This document shows positions 52,568 to 64,000 of a stretch of 64,000 bases of DNA, piece by piece; the first letter of the stretch is position 1, and the number at the start of each line of letters is the position of its first letter. Position numbers and translations under genes: made by a program. The notes beneath the pieces are model-generated. The model saw only the letters and a program-made list of their open reading frames with translations. It made no database searches and had not been told where the DNA came from. The DNA lies in NCBI GenBank assembly GCA_030062745.1, contig CP099852.1:22342266-22406265 (forward strand), read 5' to 3'. This DNA is from Capitulum mitella (taxonomy: Eukaryota > Arthropoda > Thecostraca > Pollicipedomorpha > Pollicipedidae).

Positions 52568-55500
52568 CTGAGTCAAGGTCGTCCAGGTCTCCGAGGTCGG
52601 CCATGACGGCCGTGCCGTCCGACAGCAGGATCTTCAGCCGGCCGCGGCCGTCCGTCCCGTCACAGTCGTCCGCTGCACGGGCCGCCGGAGACAGCGGTTA
52701 CAACCGCACCAGTCACAGGATACAGCGGTTACAACCACACCAGTCACAGGAGACAGCGGTTACAACCACACCAGTCACAGGAGACAGCGGTTACAACCGC
52801 ACCAGTCACAGGATACAGCGGTTACAACCACACCAGTCACAGGAGACAGCGGTTACAACCGCACCAGTCACAGGATACAACGGTTACAACCACACCAGTC
52901 ACAGGAGACAGCGGTTACAACCACACCAGTCACAGGATGCAGCGGTTACAACCGCACCAGTCACAGGATACAGCGGTTACAACCACACCAGTCACAGGAG
53001 ACAGCGGTTACGACCACACCAGTCACTGAAGACAGCGGTTACAACCACACCAGTCACAGGAGACAGCGGTTACAACCACACCAGTCACTGAAGACAGCGG
53101 TTACAACCACACCAGTCACTGAGAAAAGCGGTTACAACCACACCAGTCACAGCATACAGCGGTTACAACCGCACCAGTCACAGGATACAGCGGTTACAAC
53201 CGCACCAGTCACAGGAGACAGCGGTTACAACCACACCAGTCACAGGAGACAGCGGTTACAACCACACCAGTCACAGGATACAGCGGTTACAACCACACCA
53301 GTCACTGAAGACAGCGGTTACAACCACACCAGTCACAGGAGACAGCGGTTACAACCACACCAGTCACAGGAGACAGCGGTTACAACCGCACCAGTCACAG
53401 GATACAGCGGTTACAACCGCACCAGTCACAGGATACAACGGTTACAACCACACCAGTCACAGGAGACAGCGGTTACAACCACACCAGTCACAGGATACAG
53501 CGGTTACAACCACACCAGTCACAGGAGACAGCGGTTACAACCACACCAGTCACTGAAGACAGCGGTTACAACCACACCAGTCACAGCATACAGCGGTTAC
53601 AACCACACCAGTCACAGGATACAGCGGTTACAACCGCACCAGTCACAAGATACAGCGGTTAAAACCACACCAGTCACAGGAGACAGCGGTTAAAACCACA
53701 CCAGTCACAGGAGACAGCGGTTACAACCGCACCAGTCACAGGATACAGCGGTTACAACCGCACCAGTCACAGGATACAGCGGTTACAACCGCACCAGTCA
53801 CAGGATACAGCGGTTACAACCACACCAGTCACAGGAGACAGCGGTTACGACCACACCAGTCACAGGAGACAGCGGTTACAACCGCACCAGTCACAGGATA
53901 CAGCGGTTACAACCGCACCAGTCACAGGAGACAGCGGTTAAAACCACACCAGTCACAGGAGACAGCGGTTACAACCGCACCAGTCGCAGGATACAGCACA
54001 GGAGGCAGCGGTTACGACCACACCAGTCACAGAAGACAGCGGCTACAACCGCACCAGTCGCAGGAGACAGCGGCTACCACCGCACCAGTCACAGGATACA
54101 GCACAGGAGACAGCGGTTACGACCACACCAGTCACAGAAGACAGCGGTTACAACCACACCAGTCACAGGATACAGCGGCTACAACCGCACCAGTCGCAGG
54201 AGACAGCGGCTACAACCGCACCAGTCACAGGATACAGCGGTTACAACCACACCAGTCACTGAAGACAGCGGTTACAACCACACCAGTCACAGGATACAGC
54301 GGTTACAACCACACCAGTCACAGGAGACAGCGGTTACAACCACACCAGTCACAGGAGACAGCGGTTACAACCACACCAGTCACTGAAGACAGCGGTTACA
54401 ACCACACCAGTCACTGAAGACAGCGGTTACAACCACACCAGTCACTGAAGACAGTAGTTACGATCACATCTGAGACGCCGCAGGCAGGGATTATAGCGAT
54501 AGCGAAATGACTGAACCATACCAGAAACAACGGAGGCTAAAATAAAGGTGGTTACAACCATACCAGAAACAACGGAGGCTACAATAAAGGTGGTTACAAC
54601 CATACCAGAAACAACGGAGGCTACAATAAAGGTGGTTACAACCACACCAGAAACAACGGAGGCTAAAATAAAGGTGGTTACAACCATACCAGAGACAACG
54701 GAGGCAGCGATTACGGCCACACCAGAGCCACCTGAAACAGTGGTTAACACCGAAGACACCAGTCGAAGTCACACCGGATCCACCGAAACCAAGGGTCACC
54801 GTCAAATCCGAGACACCGGAGACCAAGACGAACCACACAACAGACAAACAGCCACAGTCACACTGGAAGCACGTGTCACCGTAGTACCGGAGCCAACGGA
54901 GCTACGGGTTGTCATAATGCCGGAGTTACCGGACCCACGGGTTACTGTCATATTCGAGGAGGGGTTACTGCCATATTGTAGCGAGGAGTCGCCGCCACGC
55001 CGGGGCCATCGGGGTCAAGGGTAACCGCAATACCGGGACTGACTGAGTCAGGGCCAAGGGTCACTGTCACACCAGGCCAGGCCTCAGACGGACAGACAGG
55101 GAGCACGTGCAGAGAAACAAATACACAAAATGATTACGCATGACACACAAAGGCCACCAGATGAACGGAATAGGCATGTTGCACACGAGCATACAACTCT
55201 GCAGCATCTCTAACTTCAATAAACCCATTCAAGAGAAAACAGGGTCATGGCAAGAGCACTAATACAGAAGAGCCGGAGTTAACACTGGTCAACACACTTT
55301 CGCAAGACGTCACGTGGCCTATTTCACTATCCATATGAGCGCAGCCGCAACACGCTCTTAGAGCTTACCCAGGACCTCGGCCACGAAGGACGGAGTGCTG
55401 ACTGCAGCGGCGGCCGGCTCCGGCTGGTGGCCGTCTTCAGCAACCTCCGACCGCGGCCGCTGTCTGTCCGTTACATCATCAGACGGCTGTCCGTCCGTTA

Positions 55501-58500
55501 CACCATCAGACGGCAGCGGCACGTGCCCGTCCGTTGCACCATCAGACGGCTGTCCGTCCTTCAAACAGTCAGACGGCTGTCCGTCCGTTACACCAGACGC
55601 CTGTCCGTCTGGTACACCATCGAACGGCTGTCTGTCTGTTAAACCACCGGACGGCTCTCTGTCTGGTACACCATCAGACGGCTGTCCGTCTGCCGCACTA
55701 TCAGACACCCGCTGTTCCTGCTCTACTATCGCGCCAGACAGCGGAGCCTGTCGATCTGCGCGGTTCGGCCCCGGTTGATCTGTTTCATTCCCGCTCGGCC
55801 CCGGTTGATCTGTTTCACTCCCGCTCGGCTCCCGGTTGATCTGTCTCACTCCCGCTCGGCCCCGGTTGATCTGTCTCACTCCCGCTCGGCCCCGGTTGAT
55901 CTGTTTCGCCGCACGGCAGCGGCGGCCGCCGGTCTGCGCTTGACGGCTGGAGCTCCGAGCCGCCGTTTGACGGCCGCGGCTTCTCCGCGACGCTCACGCC
56001 GCACGAAGCCGGCCGACTGCCTTCTTCCTGAGGTCGCGTCCGCCGGTGTTCCGGGTCACCACCAGATGGCGTCCGCCGGTGGCCCGGGTCACCGTCAGAT
56101 GGCGTGCGCTGGTTGTGCGGGTCTCCACCAGACGGCGTCCGTGGAGTAATACCCTGGCCCGGTGATGGATGCTGAAGGCCTTTTTCGCAGTCCGGAGGTA
56201 GAGGTTGACTGCTGCCACCGTCAGACGGCGGCGGTTGGCGGCCCCCACTGCCCGATGGTGACGGCTGGCGGCCCCCACTGCCCGATGGCGGCGGTTGGCG
56301 GCCCCCACTGCCCGATGGCGGCGGTTGGCGGCCCCCACTGCCCGATGGTGGCGGCTGGCGGACATTTTCACCATTCGACTGAGGCCGATTTAGATCTCTG
56401 CCAGTACGCGACGGCGACGACCTCTGTGCTTCGTGGGCTTTACCGGGCACCTGCGAAGCAAGAAAACTTTCAAACAAGAGTGGCCATTCTGTTATTCCAA
56501 ACACCAACAACAAAACTCGAGGGTAGCTGAGTTTGCGAATGCTCAGGGAATTTCAACTCACTGCCTCTTAGTTGAACTGGCTGTCACTGGAGCCAGATAC
56601 ACTGTCACCCACCGTTACACTCGAACCGGAATCTTTCGTCCGGGAGGCGAGCCTGTTCACTGGACAAACCACGCCGGTCGGGCGACAGTCCGTACAGCCC
56701 CTGCTCAGTACCGGCCATCAAAACAGTAACATCCACATCACATCCAGCCCGCTCGCCAGACCACGAGTCCCACCCGAGCGCCAAAACGGCGAGAGGTGAC
56801 CTCCCCACGCCCCACTGTCCAGATCGCAGGCCCACCTGAGCGTCAGAGTGGCGGGCGGCGACATCCGGCCGACCAGCGGCGGACGCCTGTTTGGTCTCCC
56901 CCTCGCAGATCTGAGCCAGCAGGTCAAGATCGGACCGCTCAGACGGCCCCGGCTCCGGCTCCGGCTTCGGCTTTGGCTGTGGCTCTGACTCCGGCTCCGA
57001 GTCAGAGTCCGAACTCGACGAACTGGACGCCTGTGGGACGCAGACGGGGTCAGGTTCCAGGTTCCTTCCGATACTTGAATAGATTAACAACAGGGGATCA
57101 GACTGGTCATGCGGGCAGAAACAGTAGACTAGATCATGAGGGAAGAGATGATTCCTTAAAATGAGAAGACAGATTCGATTTCCAGGAGAAATCAACTCCT
57201 GATAACGAGGGCCCAGGTATTAGACGACACAGCAGGAGGCAAGGGCAGACCATGAATCACGAGAGATCAAACTCCAGGCCACAAGTGGCGAGAAATGAAG
57301 GCTCCAGCAGACAAGAGCTGGGTTCTGCCTAAAGACAGCCAGTTGTGTTCCATCCCACGGGTGAAGCATGCCCCAGGACCGGGCCGTCCTGCGGGTCAGG
57401 TCAGCCCCAGGACCGGGCCGTCCTGCGGGTCAGGTCAGCCTCAGAACCGGGCCGTCCTGCGGGTCAGGTCCGCCTCAGGACCGGGCCGTTCTGCGGGTCA
57501 GGCCAGCCCCAGGACCGGGCCGTCCTGCGGGTCAGGTCAGCCTCAGGACCGGGCCGTCCTGCGGGTCAGGTCAGCCCCAGGACCGGACCGTTCTGCGCGT
57601 CAGGTCAGCCCCAGGACCGGGCCGTCCTGCGGGTCAGGTCAGCCTCAGGACCGGGCCGTTCTGCGTCAGCCAGGGCCGTCCTGCGGGTCAGGTCAGCCTC
57701 AGAACCGGACCGTTCTGCGCGTCAGGTCAGCCCCAGGACCGGGCCGTCCTGCGGGTCAGGTCAGCCTCAGAACCGGACCGTTCTGCGCGTCAGGTCAGCC
57801 CCAGGACCGGGCCGTCCTGCGGGTCAGGTCAGCCTCAGAACCGGACCGTTCTGCGCGTCAGGTCAGCCCCAGGACCGGGCCGTCCTGCGGGTCAGGTCAG
57901 CCCCAGGACCGGACCGTCCTGCGGGTCAGGTCAGCCCCAGGACCGGACCGTCCTGCGGGTCAGGCCAGCCCCAGGACCGGGCCGTCCTGCGGGTCAGGTC
58001 AGCCCCAGGACCGGGCCGTCCTGCGGGTCAGGTCAGCCCCAGGACCGGGCCGGGCGAGACGCACCTGCAGGTCGTCCTCGAGCGAGACGAAGCGCGGCAG
58101 CTGGCGGGCGGCGGCCGGCTCCGGGTCGAAGATGGACGGCCGGCCGGGCGCCGCCTGCCGCTGCTCCAGCCTCAGACGCTCCAGGATCGAGAGCTCCTGG
58201 TGGCCGGACCGGGCCCCTGCCGCACACACGGAGCCGTGACGTCACAGCACCCACCACAGACCACCAGCACGGAGCGGCGACGTCACAGTACACACCACAC
58301 ACCGACACAGCGAGCAATGGCGAACCCGGGACGACCGAGAGGCAAGGCTACGTGATCAAGAGCGTGGAGTACATCACGGCGCCTCCGAGAGAGAAACTCA
58401 GCGCCGATCCAGCAACACAACAGCAGACTGACAACACGTCCTCGGAGTCAAAGACCGCAGACCGCCCGACGGCCCTCCGGCGGCCACCGCAGAGGTACCA

Positions 58501-61500
58501 GCGCGCGCCGCAGACGCCTCAACGACGGTCAGACGAGGTCACGCGCGGTCAGACGCGGTCAGACGCGGTCACAGGCGGTCACACGCGGTCAAATATGGCC
58601 AGAAATAGTCAGACATTGTCAAATATACTCAGACGTAGTCAGACATAATCAGACGCGGTCAGACACGGTCAGATATAGTCAGACATAGTCAGACATTGTC
58701 ACATATAGTCAGACGTAGTCAGACATAATCAGACGCGGTCAGACGTGGTCAGATATAGTCAGACATAATCAGACGCCGTCAGATATGGTCAGACATACTC
58801 AGACATAGTCAGACGTGGTCAGACGCCGTCAAAAGCGGTCAGACGAGGTCAGACGAGGTTAAACGCGGTCAGATATGGTCAGACATTCTCAGATGCGGTC
58901 ATATATAGTCACACGTCGTCAGATATAATCAGACGCAGTCAGACGCGGTCAGGTATGGTCACACATGGCTAGACATAGTCAGACGCGGTCAGATATGGTC
59001 AAACATGGTCAGACACGGTAAGACGCGGCCAGCCGAAGTCACAAGCAGTCAGACGAGGTCAGACGCCGTCAGACGCCGTCAGACGGGGCCGTTCGCGGCG
59101 CCAGACCTCACCGGCGGTCGACGCCTCCCTGCGGCCGGGCGGCGGCGCCCCGGGCCGGCCGCCCCGGCCCGGCCGGACCGGCGCCACGCCGTTGACGGCC
59201 GGCCGGGCGGCGGCCGCCGACTGCGGCGGCTCGGCCGGCGGCGGCGGGGGCGGAGGAGCGGCGAACGGCACCAGCGGGCGCACGAACTTGATGCCGGCCG
59301 GGCCGCGGTGCGGCTCCAGCAGGTCCTGGGCCAGCGCCAGGCCCACCCGCTTCCTGGCGACGGGGACCGCGAGCGTCAGACGGCCGCCGTCTCAGCAGAA
59401 CCGGCGCGGGGCGTTCGTATTGATCACCGGCTTCAGTGTTCGCGCGGACAGAGTCAGCTCTCTACCGCACACTGCCCGTGTAAGGCAAACGCAAGTATCG
59501 CCCGTCAGCGCTGGAAATCCTTCAAAAATGGCCAGCGCGCTCACCCTGCTGGCGCACGGGGTGTCACAAATGAGAATTAATTAAAACGGTGTCGATGACC
59601 ACATCAATCACCATCAAATCTACCAACAAGAAATGTTCCCACATCCCTGTGGCGGCCCTACCCAGCTGCTGGTCTACTCACCGGGTGGTTTTGGCCAGCT
59701 CCCGGTCTCCTCACCGGGTGGTTTTGGCCAGCTCCCGGTCTACTCACCGGGTGGTTTTGGCCAGCTCCCGGTCTCCTCACCGGGTGGTTTTGGCCAGCTC
59801 CCGGTCTACTCACCGGGTGGTTTTGGCCAGCTCCCGGTCTACTCACCGGGTGGTTTTGGCCAGCTCCCGGTCTACTCACCGGGTGGTTTTGGCCAGCTCC
59901 CGGTCTACTCACCGGGTGGTTTTGGCCAGCTCCCGGTCTACTCACCGGGTGGTTTTGGCCAGCTCCCGGTCTACTCACCGGGTGGTTTTGGCCAGCTCCC
60001 GGTCTACTCACCGGGTGGTTTTGGCCAGCTCCCGGTCTACTCACCGGGTGGTTTTGGCCAGCTCCCGGTCTACTCACCGGGTGGTTTTGGCCGGGTGGTT
60101 TTGGCCCGGGTTCTGGCCAGCTCCCGGTCTACTCACCGGGTGGTTTTGGCCAGCTCCCGGTCTACTCACCGGGTGGTTTTGGCCAGCTCCCGGTCTACTC
60201 ACCGGGTGGTTTTGGCCGGCTCCCGGTCTACTCACCGGGTGGTTTTGGCCAGCTCCCGGTCTACTCACCGGGTGGTTTTGGCCAGCTCCCGGTCTACTCA
60301 CCGGGTGGTTTTGGCCAGCTCCCGGTCTACTCACCGGGTGGTTTTGGCCAGCTCCCGGTCTACTCACCGGGTGGTTTTGGCCAGCTCCCGGTCTACTCAC
60401 CGGGTGGTTTTGGCCAGCTCCCGGTCTACTCACCGGGTGGTTTTGGCCAGCTCCCGGTTTTTGGCCAGCTCCCGGTCTACTCACCGGGTGGTTTTGGCCA
60501 GCTCCCGGTCTACTCACCGGGTGGTTTTGGCCAGCTCCCGGTCTACTCACCGGGTGGTTTTGGCCAGCTCCCGGTCTACTCACCGGGTGGTTTTGGCCAG
60601 CTCCCGGTCTACTCACCGGGTGGTTTTGGCCAGCTCTCGCAGGCTGCCGTCCTTCTCCTTCTTCTTGGGCACCACGTTGACCCTGACGGTGCCCCAGACC
60701 GTGTCGAGGTCGAGCGTGCGGCTCTGCTGCGCGCCCTCGAAGGTCTGCACCACCGGCGGCAGCACCATGATCACCGGCTTACCTGGGGCGTAACGCCATC
60801 TCACGTCACGTCACGTCACGAGGCGGCAGGGTAACGTCACATGGCTACAATTCACAAGATAGCAGGTTAACGTCACGTCGACTCACGCAAGTTGGTAGGC
60901 ACGGGGGAGCATGGGAGCCATGCCCCCCCCCCCCGAGCCAAGCGGTCTACACTAGATATTAAGCACTGTCTCAGGAATAGGGAACAGTGGTCAAAGATAT
61001 GCCAAAAAAGCAAAAAATTATATGTTTTACTGTGAGTCAAGTATGAGGTCAGTTTCATATTTTTCCTACAAATGTTGGCACATGCCAATAACATGACAGA
61101 ATCTGACCTTTCCCCCTCCCCAGAAAACCCTAGGCTACGCCCAAGCGACTCACACAGTAGCGTAGCGTAATCTGACGTCACGTCACGTCAAAAGGCAGCG
61201 GGTAACGTAACGTCATAAGGCAGTGGCATCAAGTCAATGGCTAGGAACAACACTGGCGACTTGCGCCACATGCCGGCCTGATGTAGCAGTCACAACACCA
61301 GTCCTGTCACCAACACCACACAAATCACGAGAGCCAGTCGGTGGGCCAGCGAGCAGTCACAAAACCTACAGCCATTGTCAGGACACTGGCCAGTCACTGC
61401 AAGCTCAACAGTTAACAGCGCGCACCGTTCTCCTTTTGGTACTCCTCTTCCTCCTCTGAACTGGGCCCGTCCTCCTCCTCCTCCTCTTCCTCCTCTTCTG

Positions 61501-63605
61501 ATTCCTCCTCCTCATCCCCCTCCGGCTCCTGACACAGACATGACGTCAGCACGGCCGCCCAGGCGCTAGGGAAACCCCAACATTCCGCGCAGTTCAGCTG
61601 AGGTGTTCGAAACTCGAAACTCGGGTTCTGTGTCGCAGACCCGACTGAAATTCGCCGAGAATATCACTCAAATTTATAGGCATAATGTCTTTTAACGGTT
61701 ACACCAGTGAGCTCGTCCGTGACAAAAATCCGATCACAAAGAACGTGGTGTCATCATCATCAAAATCACTTCACCTGGGAACATCAATGCATTACTAGGA
61801 AAATGGGCCATCAGGTTGAAACTCATAGCATTTTGCAGGCAAGAGGGGCACACAGCGTGAGAGCTCTGAAGACCACGAACTTGCATTTCACCGACCTCGA
61901 CATTTCAAAGGTGATTTCCGAGGTCGGAGTACCGCCGACGTTGGCGCGAACACCGGCATTCCCCGCACCATACGTGGGACGGGAGGAGCACCAAACAGAC
62001 CCGGCGGACAGCTGGGACCCCGGCCGCTCCGCCGGGCGCCGGGCGGCTCCAGAACACCGTCGGCCGGGACAGCGCAGACACGCGCCCTCCCCTGACCTGG
62101 GCCGTCCGCTCTCGCTCACCTGCGGCGGCGCCGGCTCCGGCAGCGGCGCCGCGGCGGCCGGCGGCGGCCGCGGCGGCCGTGGGCGCGGGGCGGCCTGCCC
62201 GGCCGGCCGCGCCGGCCGCCGCTTCTTCAGTACGGAGAAGCAGTCGCCGGCACGGCGGCGGCGGCGCCGGCGGACCGGCCGGCCCGCCGACTCGCCGGCC
62301 GGCGACGCCGGCAGCTGGCCGGTCGACAGCGGCTCCAGCCGCACCATTGGCTTAGCCCGCCCCTGCGGCAGCGGCGGCGGCGGCGGCGGCGGCTGGTGTG
62401 TCTCCTCCTCTGCCTCTGCAGCCGCGGCCTCTGCAGCTGCCGCTGACGCCGCGATTGCCGCCGCCGCGGCCGCCGCCGCAGCTGCCGCCGCCGCCTCGGC
62501 CTCGGCTTGTCTGCGCTGCTGCTGCGCCTGCCGCCAGCGCTCGGCTCGCTCCTCGCGGCGCCAGAGGTCGGCCAGGGCGGCGCGGGTGGCCGCCAGCCGG
62601 GCGGCGGCGCCGGCCGGGTCGGCCCAGCGCGGCCGGTACGGCTCCGGCCGGCAGCCGGCCGCGCAGCCAGCCGCGTGCGCCACCTCCAGCAGCGCGCCGG
62701 GCGCGAACCCCGCGAACGGCTCGTCCTCGGAGTCGGACGCCGCCGCCCGGGCCGCCGCCGGCCGGCCCAGCGAGCGGCGCCGCATCGCGTCCGTCACCAA
62801 CACCACGTGACCGGCCGGCCGGCGCCGTTTGGCCGGCGGGCCGACCGCCGCCGGCGGCGCCGCGGGCGCCGGCGGCGCGGCGGCCGGTGCCGGGGGCACT
62901 GCAGCAGCCACTGTCGCCGCCGGCAGTGGCTGCGGTGGCGGACTGACGGGCCAGTCCGGTGTTCTCAGCGGTGACGCTGAAGCAGACAGCAGGGATACGA
63001 ACTAATGGCAAACGGAAGAATAGTCGTCACAATGATCAACAAGTGAGATACACTCCAACTAAACAACTAAAAATCCTCGCTGATGATAAGCAAAGTCGCC
63101 TTTTTTCCGTACCATCCACTCGTCTGCGGCAAAAACATCTGCCATGCCGCGAAACAACCGCCTTTCCTACCGAGAGAATTCAGCTTGACGTTTGAATGTG
63201 ATCCACACAAACGTGCAAACATCTCCTGCCAGACCACCCACCCTTGACGGGGGTGACGACCAGGTTGGGCTTCCTGTACGGCCGCGGCTGACGGCTGACG
63301 TCATCAGCAGCTGACCTGCGGGCAGAGGGCATCTCGTCAGCTGCCTGACACAGGGCGGCCGGCCGTCCGCTCGCCGCTGCAGATGTCAACAACACCGGAC
63401 GTCTCCATAGCAGCGGTGGTGCAGGACACGAACAGCAGGCGCGGATTAAGAGAGGAACGGGCGGAATAAGAGCGGGATGCATCAACTCACGACAGGCACG
63501 GAATACGACCGGCAGGCGCGAACCAAGGATGACACGCGTGGAAATGCGGCGGGTGCTTGAGCTTCAGCTCTCACCTGGGTGACGGCGTCGTTGGACTGAC
63601 GGGAC
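52568..63605 (-). CDS. Large low-complexity, probably nuclear protein (unrecognised), partial
   Basis: Exons in transcription order: 63575-63605 (31-nt microexon), 63242-63287, 62120-62976, 61426-61528, 60617-60782, 59112-59353, 58065-58216, 56836-57030, 55369-56450, 52568-52672. Splice phases agree at every junction except for one extra base in 55369-56450. Features: RPYRKPNLVVTPVK; a basic patch PAKRRRP; a poly-Ala coiled region with LWRREERAERWRQAQQQRRQ; basic VRRRRRRRAGD and VLKKRRPA; an acidic Glu run in exon 61426; a compact conserved-looking segment KPVIMVLPPVVQTFEG..VWGTVRVNVVPKK; ELSILERLRLEQRQ; LPRFVSLEDDLQ; SDLDLLAQICEGE; then disordered 10-residue repeats and GRLKILLSDGTAVMADLGDL. 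Alternating acidic and basic disorder suggests a chromatin or transcription scaffold (inference). The start and possibly the end lie elsewhere. Confidence 0.7.
52691..54470. repeat. 31-bp minisatellite, about 57 units
   Basis: Period 31 (ACAGCGGTTACAACCACACC plus AGTCACAGGAG), with alternating variants at GGAT/GGAG and CCGC/CCAC and CTGAAG at some junctions. It lies just upstream, in minus-strand sense, of the exon 52568-52672. Confidence 0.95.
54480..54720. repeat. About 43-bp repeat related to the neighbouring array
   Basis: Five units of GGTGGTTACAACCATACCAG plus AAACAACGGAGGCTAMAATAAA. The GGTTACAACC core is shared with the 31-bp array, so one may have grown out of the other. Confidence 0.85.
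55369..56450 (-). CDS. Repeat-rich disordered exon of the large minus-strand gene, with a one-base break
   Basis: Phase 0 acceptor (TTGCTTCGCAG) to phase 1 donor (GTAAGC). It encodes GGRQPPPSGS repeats (5 copies), Pro/Gly segments, ETDQPGPSGS repeats, and PSDGVTDGQ-type repeats, ending STPSFVAEVL. At 55830 one ETDQPG unit has an extra base (GGCTCCCGG where sister units have GGCCCCGG on the + strand), moving the frame; without it the exon would be 1081 nt and match the flanking phases. Confidence 0.65.
56225..56360. repeat. 30-bp coding repeat (GGRQPPPSGS)
   Basis: Four to five units with period 30 inside the disordered exon, therefore frame-preserving. Confidence 0.85.
57370..58055. repeat. 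About 35-bp minisatellite after the exon ending LEDDLQ
   Basis: About twenty units of GTCAGGTCAGCCCCAGGACC plus GGGCCGTCCTGCGG. It begins a few bases after the minus-strand donor at 58064 and fills the intron. It is open in three + strand frames. Confidence 0.9.
58530..59095. repeat. 10-bp periodic GGTCAGACNN satellite
   Basis: About 55 successive decamers of the form GGTCAGACGC / AGTCAGATAT with fixed TCAGA and variable remainder, in the intron between exons 59112-59353 and 58065-58216 (minus strand). Confidence 0.9.
59676..60640 (-). repeat. 33-bp donor-anchored minisatellite (about 28 units)
   Basis: On the minus strand each unit is CGGGAGCTGGCCAAAACCAC + CCG|GTGAGTAGAC. The first 23 bases copy the last bases of exon 60617-60782 (RELAKTTR) and the next ten copy its donor and intron start. 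Copies are nearly identical; two shortened units occur near 60090 and 60460. Each decoy meets TGA right after the Arg codon. Confidence 0.97.
60783..61425. other. Intron with short CACGTCA repeats
   Basis: Between the exons at 60617 and 61426 of the minus-strand gene. It holds a few GTCACGTCAC and AACGTCA short repeats and a C run at 60925-60935, but no gene. Confidence 0.5.
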
Positions 63606-64000
63606 CTGCCAAAAAAAGGAAAAGCGTAAATGCCGCGAATTCCATCTTCAATGTTGTCATTACGAATGCAAAACCTACAAACAGTCCAAGAAGCATTGCA
63701 GATGAGTAGATATTGTCAAAAAATATAAAAGATACTAATATAAGATAAGGCTGCTGGCATGCCTAAGTTATGAGGTTATGTATCTATCAGCAAAAATAAT
63801 ATTTGTCTTCTGGATACCAACAGCATATTATCAAATGGCAGAAACCTGCAAAAAACCGATATTTATCTTTTGGATACTAAAAGCATATTATCAAATGGCA
63901 GAAACCTGCAAACAACCGAAGCGGTATCAGGAAAACATCATACTTGCTAAGACCGCCATCAGGAAACAGACCAAGTGACGCAAGAGGAAGGTGATGACGG
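63606..64000. other. AT-rich intron with a 60-bp tandem duplication
   Basis: Two copies (about 63800-63859 and 63860-63919) of a unit containing GCATATTATCAAATGGCAGA and AACCTGCAAA. No exon recognised before the window edge. Confidence 0.6.

Noticed and set aside
52691-54470. CRISPR-like array (31-bp repeats)
   Set aside because: There are no unique spacers; repeats are head to tail, and the genome is eukaryotic.
56600-56652. Small minus-strand exon ARLPDERFRFECN
   Set aside because: Its outgoing phase does not fit the next exon (56450), whereas joining 56836 directly to 56450 keeps phase.
57295-58648. Long + strand frames over the GTCAGGTCAG array
   Set aside because: Three frames are open at once through a minisatellite, and minus-strand exons with correct splice phases surround it.
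59589-60793. Long Ser/Pro/Gly-rich + strand frames over the 33-bp array
   Set aside because: Artefact of a stop-free repeat; the minus-strand reading explains the unit as an exon end plus donor.

Overview
The window looks like nuclear DNA of an arthropod, most likely a crustacean (inference). Genes are split by GT-AG introns, a ZAD-type zinc-finger gene is present (ZAD is an arthropod-enriched domain), and there is an interstitial block of TTAGG, the arthropod telomere motif. No bacterial or viral gene is recognisable. The sequence is a mosaic of GC-rich gene bodies full of minisatellites and AT-richer blocks that almost lack CpG.

Layout. (1) 1-7.2 kb, + strand: the 3' part of a multi-finger C2H2 gene (ZF-A), ten phase-consistent exons to a stop at 6759 and AATAAA at 7198. 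(2) 7.4-12.3 kb, +: mitochondrial fission factor (Mff/Tango11), with a 5' UTR exon, a CpG-poor 3 kb intron and a single coding exon. (3) 13.3-15.6 kb, -: a CLCC1-like ER chloride-channel protein, convergent with Mff. It seems to share a CpG-normal promoter island at 17.15-17.67 kb with the next gene. (4) 20.1-29.7 kb, +: ZF-E, a ZAD + AT-hook + seven-finger protein of about 714 residues, paralogous to ZF-A. (5) 31.9-41.0 kb, +: ZF-E2, a recent tandem duplicate missing the first two coding exons and the first CxxC of the ZAD; the junction filler supplies a new in-frame ATG. The duplicated unit is 21633-31834 / 31887-43123. (6) 43.5-46.9 kb, +: a two-TM protein. (7) 49.0-49.7 kb, +: a multi-TM reading frame broken by two frame changes. 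(8) 52.6-63.6 kb, -: a large unrecognised low-complexity, probably nuclear, protein with at least ten exons whose splice phases chain correctly.

The most unusual feature is a recurrent repeat type. In four or five separate introns the minisatellite unit straddles a genuine splice junction and carries the terminal exon bases with the neighbouring splice site, so the real exon sits at the edge of a row of 4 to about 28 copies of its own acceptor or donor. It occurs at acceptors in ZF-A (75 bp), ZF-E (43, about 70 and about 32 bp) and at donors in the two-TM gene (37 bp) and the large minus-strand gene (33 bp). In the arrays read here the repeated exon fragment soon meets an in-frame stop, so use of a decoy site would normally truncate the protein. 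Copy numbers at the same junction differ between the ZF-E duplicates (11 vs 23; about 14 vs 4), so the arrays changed after the duplication.

Gene models come from reading splice signals and phase by eye. Exon ends are given to the base where signals were clear; first exons of ZF-A and of the minus-strand gene lie outside the window.
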